Notes under the pieces: generated by a model
Databases searched by the model: none
Told to the model about the DNA's origin: nothing
The model's input: the letters and a program-made list of their open reading frames with translations, nothing else
Part shown: positions 57,490 to 64,000 of the stretch, piece after piece
How positions within the stretch are numbered: the stretch's first letter is position 1
Layout: each line of letters begins with the position of its first letter
Source of the DNA: Vibrio sp. Of7-15
GTDB lineage: Bacteria; Pseudomonadota; Gammaproteobacteria; Enterobacterales; Vibrionaceae
NCBI RefSeq assembly: GCF_022347565.1
Contig: NZ_JAKRGH010000009.1
Coordinates: 124,001 to 188,000, forward strand
Length of the DNA stretch: 64,000 nucleotides
Direction of reading: 5' to 3'
Program-made: the position numbers and the translations under genes

Positions 57490-58902
57490 ATGATTAAGTT
57501 TGGTACTGGTGGCTGGCGCGCTTTTATTGGCGAAGAGTTTACTAAAGACAACGTTCGCCTTGTGGCACAAGCATTGTCTAACATTATGATCAATGAAAAT
57601 GCCGTGGATAAAGGCTTCATCATTGGTTACGACCGCAGATTTTTATCCGACAAAGCCGCTAAGTGGTTTTCTGAGGTACTAGCTGGCAATGGCATTACAG
57701 TTAGCTTCATCGACAAGTTCGTGCCTACACCTATCGTAATGTTCAAAGCAAAAGAAGCTGGCACCATTTATTCGGCTTGTATTACCGCTTCTCACAACCC
57801 GGCAGACTATAATGGCGTAAAAGTCTTTATTGAAGGCGGGCGTGACGCTGATGAAATCATTACCGCTAAAATCGAAGAGCAAACAGCTTCTCTTACTGCG
57901 TCTGATATTTCCAGTATCGATTTTGATCAGGCCGTTGAAGAAAGCAAAGTAAACATCATCAATCCAATGAACGAGTTCGTCGACTCAATCATTAACTTCA
58001 TTGATATTGAAGCCATTAAAAAAGCAAACCTACGCGTCCTCATTGATCCAATGTTTGGGGTGGCCAAAAACGCACTACAAACCGTATTGATCAATGGCCG
58101 CTGTGATGTGGATGTGATCAATGATGGTGAAAATCCATCGTTTGGCGGCTTAATGCCATCCCCAAGCGCTGCAACGCTCTATCGTTTAAAACACCTTGTG
58201 GCTCACGAGGGTTATGATATCGGAATCGGTACTGATGGAGATGCCGATCGTTTGGGTATTATCGATGAAAAGGGCAACTTCATTCACCCTAATGAAGTCT
58301 TAATGCTACTTTATTACTATCTACTTGAGTATAAAGGTTGGAAAGGCTCTGTCGTTCGCAACATTGCTACCACACATTTACTGGACAAAATCGCACAAGA
58401 CCACGGTGAAAACTGCTTTGAAGTACCAGTTGGCTTCAAACACATCAGTTCACAAATGGAAACGGATGACTCCCTTTTAGGTGGCGAAAGCTCCGGAGGA
58501 TTAACAATTCGAGGTCATATTAAAGGTAAAGATGGTGTATTCGCATCTAGCTTATTAGTTGAAATGATCAGCGTTACTGGCAAAAAGCTCTCTGAATTAT
58601 TGAATGAGATCTACACCAAGTATGGTTACGCCTATACGGCTGAAGGGGACTGTACGTTTAAACCTTCCGAAAAAGAGGCCCTTTACAATAAGATCTATAT
58701 TGAGAAGTCACTACCTGAATTTGAATATGAGATAGAAAAAGTAAGCTACGCCGATGGGTTAAAAGTTTACTTCAAAAATGGTTCATGGGTACTAGCAAGA
58801 TTCTCTGGCACTGAGCCATTATTACGCTTATTCGCTGAAACTGAGGGACGTGAATCGTCAGAAGCCTTAGTTGCTCAATTCAAAGCGTTCCTTTCTTTAT
58901 AA
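57490..58902 (+). CDS. phosphohexose mutase, probably GlcNAc-1-phosphate mutase
   Basis: A 470-residue alpha-D-phosphohexomutase. The phosphoserine is S101 in ITASHNPADYNG, the metal-binding loop is DGDADR (249-254), the sugar-specificity loop is GGESSGGL (about 336), and the C-terminal phosphate loop is RFSGTEPLLRLFAE (about 438). The position after chbP suggests that it converts GlcNAc-1-phosphate to GlcNAc-6-phosphate, which can then enter the Nag pathway; homologues in vibrios are annotated phosphoglucomutase/phosphomannomutase. It is the last gene of the chitin operon; TAGGAG precedes the ATG. Confidence 0.92.
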   Translation: MIKFGTGGWRAFIGEEFTKDNVRLVAQALSNIMINENAVDKGFIIGYDRRFLSDKAAKWFSEVLAGNGITVSFIDKFVPTPIVMFKAKEAGTIYSACITASHNPADYNGVKVFIEGGRDADEIITAKIEEQTASLTASDISSIDFDQAVEESKVNIINPMNEFVDSIINFIDIEAIKKANLRVLIDPMFGVAKNALQTVLINGRCDVDVINDGENPSFGGLMPSPSAATLYRLKHLVAHEGYDIGIGTDGDADRLGIIDEKGNFIHPNEVLMLLYYYLLEYKGWKGSVVRNIATTHLLDKIAQDHGENCFEVPVGFKHISSQMETDDSLLGGESSGGLTIRGHIKGKDGVFASSLLVEMISVTGKKLSELLNEIYTKYGYAYTAEGDCTFKPSEKEALYNKIYIEKSLPEFEYEIEKVSYADGLKVYFKNGSWVLARFSGTEPLLRLFAETEGRESSEALVAQFKAFLSL

Positions 58903-58918
58903 TCTGTACCTACCTAGC

Positions 58919-58953
58919 AAAAAAGCTCAGCCATCACTCGCTGAGCTTTTTTA
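58919..58953. terminator. bidirectional intrinsic terminator ending the chitin operon
   Basis: AAAAGCTCAGC and GCTGAGCTTTT pair over an 8-base loop, with A- and T-runs outside. It separates the convergent chitin and fbp operons. Confidence 0.92.
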
Positions 58954-58971
58954 TTCGAGGCTACCAAAACA

Positions 58972-60006
58972 TTAAGACGCAAAAAGAACAGGAGTATGAG
59001 GCTCTATTTGCACTCGCACTTTTTGCCCTACTGTCAAAGCTTCACTGGATGTCACCGCCAACACATGCCCGGCAATATCCATCATGTAACGGCAATTATC
59101 TCCCATGAACTGCTGCTCAATGATCGTCCCTGAGCCACCCTCATCACTCATTACCGTCACGTTCTGAGGCCTTAGTAGCAACTCAACATTCATACCAGGA
59201 GGGTAAACCGAATCTAACGTAAACGGGGCTGAACCAATGGGGGTCGTAACTGTATTATCGCTTTCAACTAAAGCTGGCACGTACGAACCACCACCTAAGA
59301 AATCAGCAACAAATTTACTGGATGGCTGGTAATACAGATCCGTCGCACAACCGAACTGCTCAATAATGCCGTGGTTCATTACCGCTAATTTATCTGAAAA
59401 GGCAAACGCTTCTTCACGACTGTGAGTCACGAAAATAGCCGTCACTCCCTGAGCCTTAAAAATACGTCGGATCTCTTTGATCAAGTCATGACGCACTTGA
59501 GTATCGATATTAGAAAAAGGCTCATCAAGTAATAATAAATCAGGTTCACACGCTAATGCCCGAGCAATAGCGACTCGCTGCTGTTGTCCACCTGAAAGCT
59601 GATGCGGATAACGATCCCCAAATGCTCCTAGGTGAACTAAAGCTAACATGTCTTTCACTTTTGCTTGAGCTTGCTTTTTATCCCAATCACGCAAACCAAA
59701 AGCAATATTTTCACTCACAGTTAAGTGAGGGAACAAAGCATAATCTTGAAAGATCATCCCTATATTTCGTTTCTCTGGTGGTAACCATGTCTTCTGATCA
59801 CAAATGACTTTATGGTTCAGTGTCATTTCACCAGACGTTAATGGCAATAAACCCGCAATCGCTTTTAATAATGTTGTTTTACCGCAACCACTCGCTCCCA
59901 AAAGACACACAATTTCGTTTTTCTCTACCGAAATAGACAGATCTTTAAGGATATCCTGGCCATTGTAGCTGCAGGTTAAATGTTCAATAGATAATGCGCT
60001 ACTCAT
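58972..60006 (-). CDS. fbpC: ferric iron ABC transporter ATP-binding protein
   Basis: A 344-residue ATPase: Walker A GASGCGKTT (about 33-41), signature LSGGQQQRVAIARA (about 131-144), Walker B LLLLDEPFSNID (about 151-162), switch VTHSREEA, and a C-terminal TOBE-type regulatory domain (about 270-344). It powers FbpB. Its start codon overlaps the fbpB stop (TGATG), so translation is coupled. It is last in the fbpABC unit. Confidence 0.94.
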   Translation of the reverse strand: MSSALSIEHLTCSYNGQDILKDLSISVEKNEIVCLLGASGCGKTTLLKAIAGLLPLTSGEMTLNHKVICDQKTWLPPEKRNIGMIFQDYALFPHLTVSENIAFGLRDWDKKQAQAKVKDMLALVHLGAFGDRYPHQLSGGQQQRVAIARALACEPDLLLLDEPFSNIDTQVRHDLIKEIRRIFKAQGVTAIFVTHSREEAFAFSDKLAVMNHGIIEQFGCATDLYYQPSSKFVADFLGGGSYVPALVESDNTVTTPIGSAPFTLDSVYPPGMNVELLLRPQNVTVMSDEGGSGTIIEQQFMGDNCRYMMDIAGHVLAVTSSEALTVGQKVRVQIEPHTPVLFAS

Positions 60007-61634
60007 CAGTGTTTTTGCTCCAAAGAACGGTTAACAATAATCAAAGGAATTAATCCTACCAATACTAAAAGCACTGCTGGCAATGCCGCTAACTCTAGTT
60101 GCTCATCCGAAGCAAAGTTATAAACATAAGTGGCTAACGTTTCAAAGTTAAATGGCCTTAGCAATAATGCTGCATTTAACTCTTTCATCGATTCAATAAA
60201 TACCAACAGCCCCGCGATCAAGCAACCTCGGCGAATTAACGGTAAATGTACGCGCTGTAGCATTGGCCCAACACTGTACCCCATTGTTCTTGAGGCCATG
60301 TCCAAAGACGGAGGAATTTTATTTAAACTGCTCTCAATACTGCCAATAGCAACCGCAGAGAAACGAACGACAAAAGCAAATACCAAAGCAAAAATAGAGC
60401 CAGAGAGTAACAACCCTGGACGTCCTAAATCGAAGAATTTTGCAAGATCATTAATTAAATGGTCCGCATTGGTCATTGGTAACATCACACCAATAGCAAG
60501 CACAGTACCTGGTACGGCATACCCTAGTGAAGAAATCCGCATAGGGATCACACTGCTTGACACGCTATCTAAGCGTTTATAAAAATTAACCAGTAACGCA
60601 ATGATCACGGCCACCAATGCCGCTAAAAAAGACACTTTCAAGCTATTAATCGTGTACTGGTGAAATTCGTTGGTCCAACTCTCTTCAAAATAGCCATAAG
60701 CGTAATAACATAGCTGCAATAAAGGAAAAATAAACGCGAGAGATACCAGCCCCCAGCACCAAGATAATGCTGCCCACTTTTTCCAACCTGTTAGTTTGTA
60801 GCGCATATCATCGTTACTGCTAAATTGAGGCTGAAAAAGTTTTTGTTTGCGACGGCTGTAGCGCTCTGAACTGATCAAGAGAAAGATCACCAACAGCATA
60901 ATGGCCGAAATTTTGGCGGCTGCATTTAAGTTGGAGTACCCTAACCAAGTATCATAAACCGCAGTGGTTAATGTATTTACGGCAAAGTAACTTACCGTAC
61001 CAAAATCGCCCAGCGCTTCCATCGCCACTAAAGATAAACCAACCGCAATCGACGGGCGAGCTAGAGGCAATGAGATACGACAAAAACTTTCCCACGCAGA
61101 ACAACGTAGCAAGCGAGCAGACTGCAACAAGCTATTGCTTTGCTCCATAAAGGCTGCCCGGGCTAACAAATAAACGTACGGATAGAGCACCATCGCAAGC
61201 ACGACAGAAGCTCCTGTTAGGGTTCGAATATCTGGGAACCAGTAATCACTGGCATTCTGCCAACCAAATACATCACGTAGAAATATTTGAATAGGGCCTG
61301 CGTAGTCCAGCCAATCGGTATAAATATAACCAACAATGTAGCCAGGAATAGCCAGTGGAAGCACTAACGCCCACTGCAATACTTTTTCGGTTGGTAGACG
61401 GCACATGGCCATTAACCATGCAGAAGGGAGCCCTAGAACTAATGACAAAAAGGCCACCCCCACTACCAAAACAAACGTATTGACAGTGTAAGTGGCCATC
61501 ACGGTATCCATCAAATGAGAAAATACCTCATCTGATTCACCTAAGGCTGTATAAAAAATCGCTAGAATAGGCAAAACCAGCAGTAGAGCAAAACTCCAAC
61601 TACTGGTTTTCCATGATAAAAAATTTTCTTTCAT
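60006..61634 (-). CDS. fbpB: ferric iron ABC transporter permease
   Basis: A 542-residue permease in which two six-helix permease units are fused, about twelve helices in all, as in FbpB/SfuB proteins. The two EAA-type loops are visible at about residues 180-200 (ESFCRISLPLARPSIAVG) and 450-470 (MLQRVHLPLIRRG). It moves ferric ion delivered by FbpA across the inner membrane. It starts 61 bases after the fbpA stop codon and overlaps fbpC by one base. Confidence 0.94.
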   Translation of the reverse strand: MKENFLSWKTSSWSFALLLVLPILAIFYTALGESDEVFSHLMDTVMATYTVNTFVLVVGVAFLSLVLGLPSAWLMAMCRLPTEKVLQWALVLPLAIPGYIVGYIYTDWLDYAGPIQIFLRDVFGWQNASDYWFPDIRTLTGASVVLAMVLYPYVYLLARAAFMEQSNSLLQSARLLRCSAWESFCRISLPLARPSIAVGLSLVAMEALGDFGTVSYFAVNTLTTAVYDTWLGYSNLNAAAKISAIMLLVIFLLISSERYSRRKQKLFQPQFSSNDDMRYKLTGWKKWAALSWCWGLVSLAFIFPLLQLCYYAYGYFEESWTNEFHQYTINSLKVSFLAALVAVIIALLVNFYKRLDSVSSSVIPMRISSLGYAVPGTVLAIGVMLPMTNADHLINDLAKFFDLGRPGLLLSGSIFALVFAFVVRFSAVAIGSIESSLNKIPPSLDMASRTMGYSVGPMLQRVHLPLIRRGCLIAGLLVFIESMKELNAALLLRPFNFETLATYVYNFASDEQLELAALPAVLLVLVGLIPLIIVNRSLEQKH

Positions 61635-61695
61635 TGCCTAAAACAACAAGGCCTTATGGTTATTAAGGAATAGGGCCTTTATGACCCTATTTCAC

Positions 61696-62712
61696 TTAAA
61701 GGTCAAATTTAACTTCATCAAGAAGTTTAATCGCAGCGGTGTGGTTATCTGCAATTTTACCTAAAGAAACTTTATCTGCTTTAAAATCACCCCAAGAAGC
61801 AACAAGCTCTGAGCGCTTCACGCCTTCTTTTACTGGGTACTCATAGTTCACTTCAGCGTACATCTTCTGAGCAACGTCACCCGTTAAGAATTCCATTAGC
61901 TTCTGAGCATTCTCTTTGTTTGGCGCGTATTTCGCCATCGCCATACCACTTACGTTAACGTGAGTACCTTGAGAAGATTGACCTGGGAAGTTGATGTAAA
62001 CAGATTCAGCCCATGCAATTTGCTTAGGATCATTAACCATCTTGCCTAAGTAGTAGCTGTTACCAATAGCCACATCACACAGGCCTTCTTTCACAGCTTT
62101 AACTTGTGCACGATCATTACCCTGTGGTTTACGCGCTAGGTTCGCCTTAACCCCTTCCAACCACTCTTTAGCTTCAGCTTCACCTTCATGAGCAATCATA
62201 GAAGCCACTAAAGAAACATTGTATGGGTGCTTACCAGAGCGGGTACAAATTTTACCTTTCCACTCAGGCTTAGCTAAATCTGCATAGTTAAATTCATTCG
62301 CTAGCTTGCCAATGCGATCACGTGATGAATAAACATTACGAGTACGAAGAGTTAGAGCAAACCACTCATCATCGCTGTCACGGTATTGTGCTGGAATATT
62401 TGATTCAATCACTTTGCTGTCTAGTGGTTGAACTAATTTCTTATTAGTTAGTTCCGCTAAACGGCTAATATCAGTAGTTAAGATAACGTCAGCAGGGCTG
62501 TATTCACCTTCTTGCTTTAACTTCTCAGCAAGACCTTTTTTAGCAAACTTAACATTAACTTTGATACCAGTTTCTTTAGTAAATTCCTTAAACATAGGCT
62601 CAACTAAGAATGGTTGGCGATAAGAATACACATTAACTTCTTCCGCAGCCATCACACTTGTTGGCGCTAGGGCACTACATACTAGAGCTGAAACTGACAG
62701 CAATTTTTTCAT
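61696..62712 (-). CDS. fbpA: periplasmic ferric iron-binding protein
   Basis: Iron-binding protein of the FbpABC transporter, 338 residues from ATG 62712. It has a signal peptide (MKKLLSVSALVCSALAPTSV, ending at MAA). The start of the mature protein, EEVNVYSYRQPFLVEP, and the tyrosine pair in GNSYYLGKM, which binds ferric ion, are typical. An in-frame start 27 codons upstream is rejected since it would bury the signal peptide and overlap the Fur box; AAGGA lies before 62712. A Fur-controlled promoter stands directly upstream. Confidence 0.95.
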   Translation of the reverse strand: MKKLLSVSALVCSALAPTSVMAAEEVNVYSYRQPFLVEPMFKEFTKETGIKVNVKFAKKGLAEKLKQEGEYSPADVILTTDISRLAELTNKKLVQPLDSKVIESNIPAQYRDSDDEWFALTLRTRNVYSSRDRIGKLANEFNYADLAKPEWKGKICTRSGKHPYNVSLVASMIAHEGEAEAKEWLEGVKANLARKPQGNDRAQVKAVKEGLCDVAIGNSYYLGKMVNDPKQIAWAESVYINFPGQSSQGTHVNVSGMAMAKYAPNKENAQKLMEFLTGDVAQKMYAEVNYEYPVKEGVKRSELVASWGDFKADKVSLGKIADNHTAAIKLLDEVKFDL

Positions 62713-62737
62713 GGTTAAGTCCTTTATGAAAACAAAA

Positions 62738-62752
62738 TGATAACGTTTATCA
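62738..62752. promoter_or_regulatory. Fur box of the fbpABC operon
   Basis: TGATAACGTTTATCA is close to the 7-1-7 Fur consensus, and a second, overlapping half-site set continues to about 62764. It covers the expected transcription start of the promoter at 62761-62790, which fits repression by iron-loaded Fur. Confidence 0.85.
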
Positions 62753-62760
62753 GTATCGTT

Positions 62761-62790
62761 ATTATACTTATAATTTTCCAGTTCTGACAA
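62761..62790 (-). promoter_or_regulatory. sigma-70 promoter of fbpABC
   Basis: On the minus strand TTGTCA (62790-62785) and a perfect TATAAT (62766-62761) are 18 bases apart. The ATG of fbpA lies about 50 bases downstream. Confidence 0.75.
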
Positions 62791-62811
62791 CATTCTGACA
62801 CAAATTGAAAT

Positions 62812-62842
62812 AAAAAAACCCTGCTGTTTATGGCAGGGTTTC
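62812..62842 (-). terminator. intrinsic terminator after amtB
   Basis: On the minus strand AAACCCTGCC pairs with GCAGGGTTT over a short loop and is followed by seven Ts. It ends the amtB transcript before fbpA. Confidence 0.85.
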
Positions 62843-62867
62843 TAGGAATGTGATGTTAGGCAATGAG

Positions 62868-64000
62868 TTATTTCATAGTAACAAATTCAGGGTAAGCATC
62901 CACACCACAGTCGTGTGTGTCCATTCCCTCTAATTCTTCCTCTTCAGTAACACGAATACCAATGGTTGCTTTAAGCACAGCCCAAACCACTAAGCTCGCA
63001 CCAAATACCCAACCAAAGATAACAGCAGCGCCCAATAGCTGAGAAGAAAATGCAGCATCAGCATTACTAAATGGCACAACCATTAAACCAAAGAACCCAC
63101 ATACACCATGAACTGAAATCGCACCAACTGGATCATCAACTTTAATTTTATCTAGACCGATAATACTAAACACCACTATTGCGCCCGCCACAACACCGAT
63201 AATAACCGCAGATAATGGTGAAGGTGACAATGGATCAGCCGTAATCGCAACAAGACCGGCTAGAGCGCCGTTTAAGACCATGGTTAAATCAGCTTTACCC
63301 CATGTAGTTTTGCACACAGCCAGAGCCGCAAGTGCACCCGCAGCAGCAGCGGCATTGGTATTAAGGAAGATCTGCCCAACCGCTGTCGCATTTTCAAAGT
63401 CAGACAACATTAGTTGTGAGCCACCATTGAAGCCGAACCAGCCAAACCATAAAATAAACGTACCTAAAGTTGCTAAAGGCATATTGGATCCTGGAATAGG
63501 GTACACTTCGCCATTTTTACCATATTTACCTTTACGTGCACCCAGCAACAATACACCAGCCAACGCAGCGGCTGCACCAGCCATATGCACAATACCAGAG
63601 CCAGCAAAGTCACTAAATCCAGCTTCAGATAGGAACCCACCTCCCCATGTCCAATAACCTTCCATCGGATAAATGAATGCGGTTAATACAACAGAGAATA
63701 TTAGGAATGACCATAACTTCATTCGCTCAGCAACGGCCCCTGAAACCACAGACATCGCAGTCGCAACAAACACCACTTGGAAAAAGAAGTCAGATTCTAG
63801 TGAGTGATCAGCCCCTTCTCCCTGAGTTCCAATAAGTGTTCCAAATGAAGGCAACCAGCCACCAGCACCATTATCAACATACATGATGTTATAGCCAACA
63901 ATCAGGAATGTGGTACAAGCAATCGCGTATAAACAAATATTTTTAGTCAAAATCTCAGTGGTATTTTTTGAGCGAACTAACCCTGCCTCTAACATGGCAA
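62868..64000 (-). CDS. amtB: ammonium transporter, 5' end beyond the window
   Basis: C-terminal 377 or so residues of an Amt/Rh-family ammonium channel. The frame stays open to the right edge (an Ala codon precedes the first Met at 63995), so the N-terminal helix or helices are missing from the window. Recognisable parts are MLEAGLVRSKNTTEILTKN (here the start), GGFLSEAGFSDFAGSGIVHM, GWFGFNGGSQL and SVHGVCGFFGL, which hold pore residues including the twin histidines (H in IVHM and H in SVHG). The C-terminal cytoplasmic tail ends in AYPEFVTMK. A PII gene such as glnK usually accompanies amtB, but would lie outside. It is transcribed towards fbpA and has its own terminator. Confidence 0.94.
   Translation of the reverse strand, partial: AMLEAGLVRSKNTTEILTKNICLYAIACTTFLIVGYNIMYVDNGAGGWLPSFGTLIGTQGEGADHSLESDFFFQVVFVATAMSVVSGAVAERMKLWSFLIFSVVLTAFIYPMEGYWTWGGGFLSEAGFSDFAGSGIVHMAGAAAALAGVLLLGARKGKYGKNGEVYPIPGSNMPLATLGTFILWFGWFGFNGGSQLMLSDFENATAVGQIFLNTNAAAAAGALAALAVCKTTWGKADLTMVLNGALAGLVAITADPLSPSPLSAVIIGVVAGAIVVFSIIGLDKIKVDDPVGAISVHGVCGFFGLMVVPFSNADAAFSSQLLGAAVIFGWVFGASLVVWAVLKATIGIRVTEEEELEGMDTHDCGVDAYPEFVTMK

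Noticed and set aside
62713-62793. A 27-residue N-terminal extension of fbpA
   Set aside because: It would cover the Fur box and -10 element and hide the signal peptide.
1-64000. CRISPR arrays, insertion sequences, prophage, tRNA or rRNA genes
   Set aside because: I looked for repeated spacers, transposase motifs, phage genes and tRNA-like cloverleaf ends in the intergenic stretches and saw none.

Overview
The window is a chromosomal segment of a gammaproteobacterium of the family Vibrionaceae. This rests on ArcA/ArcB being nearly identical in layout to the enterobacterial pair, on the arcB-yhcC-gltB and mtnN-btuF-yadS neighbourhoods, and above all on a complete Vibrio-type chitin-oligosaccharide operon directly downstream of a ChiS-type sensor. 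I cannot fix the genus. Base composition looks even and moderate throughout. I see no rRNA, tRNA, CRISPR array, insertion sequence or phage gene.

Layout. (1) 1-7000: redox sensing. arcA (+) faces arcB (-), with a lipoprotein gene behind arcB, then a PAS-GGEEF diguanylate cyclase and the radical SAM gene yhcC. (2) 7600-21500: two glutamate-synthase loci in a row. The first is an ordinary gltB-gltD pair. The second pairs an unusual 1860-residue GltB-like protein with a CysJ-like NADPH diflavin reductase in place of GltD. (3) 21600-27800: a DUF1499 lipoprotein, yehS, the mtnN-cbiB-btuF cobalamin/nucleoside set, a TRIC-type channel, then a questin-oxidase-like protein next to a flavodoxin-like protein. 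(4) 27870-40200: tyrS, an M23 endopeptidase, a vexLM-type RND pump, erpA, hemL, a PHP-type phosphatase, a 40-residue membrane miniprotein not previously delimited here, an AI-2E-family membrane protein and rsmC. (5) 40445-58900: chiS and the ten-gene chitin operon (periplasmic chitin-oligosaccharide-binding protein, two permeases, two ATPases, GH9 glucosaminidase, glucosamine kinase, GH20 hexosaminidase, chitobiose phosphorylase, hexose-phosphate mutase). (6) 58970-64000: fbpABC ferric iron uptake with a Fur box, and the 3' part of an amtB ammonium transporter cut by the window edge.

How it works together. Nitrogen is a recurring theme: the chitin operon releases amino sugars, AmtB imports ammonium and GOGAT fixes it into glutamate. 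Chitin oligosaccharides are captured in the periplasm, imported by the Dpp/Opp-like ABC transporter, split by the hexosaminidase or phosphorylase (acetylated) or GH9 enzyme (deacetylated), and their products phosphorylated or isomerised.

The most promising lead is the second glutamate-synthase locus. Its large subunit carries a decayed copy of a canonical GltB N-terminus ahead of the real catalytic cysteine, an altered Fe-S cysteine spacing, an inserted segment before the FMN domain and a long C-terminal extension, and its genetic partner is a flavodoxin/FAD/NADPH reductase. It looks like a glutamate-synthase-like enzyme that has exchanged its electron-donor subunit.
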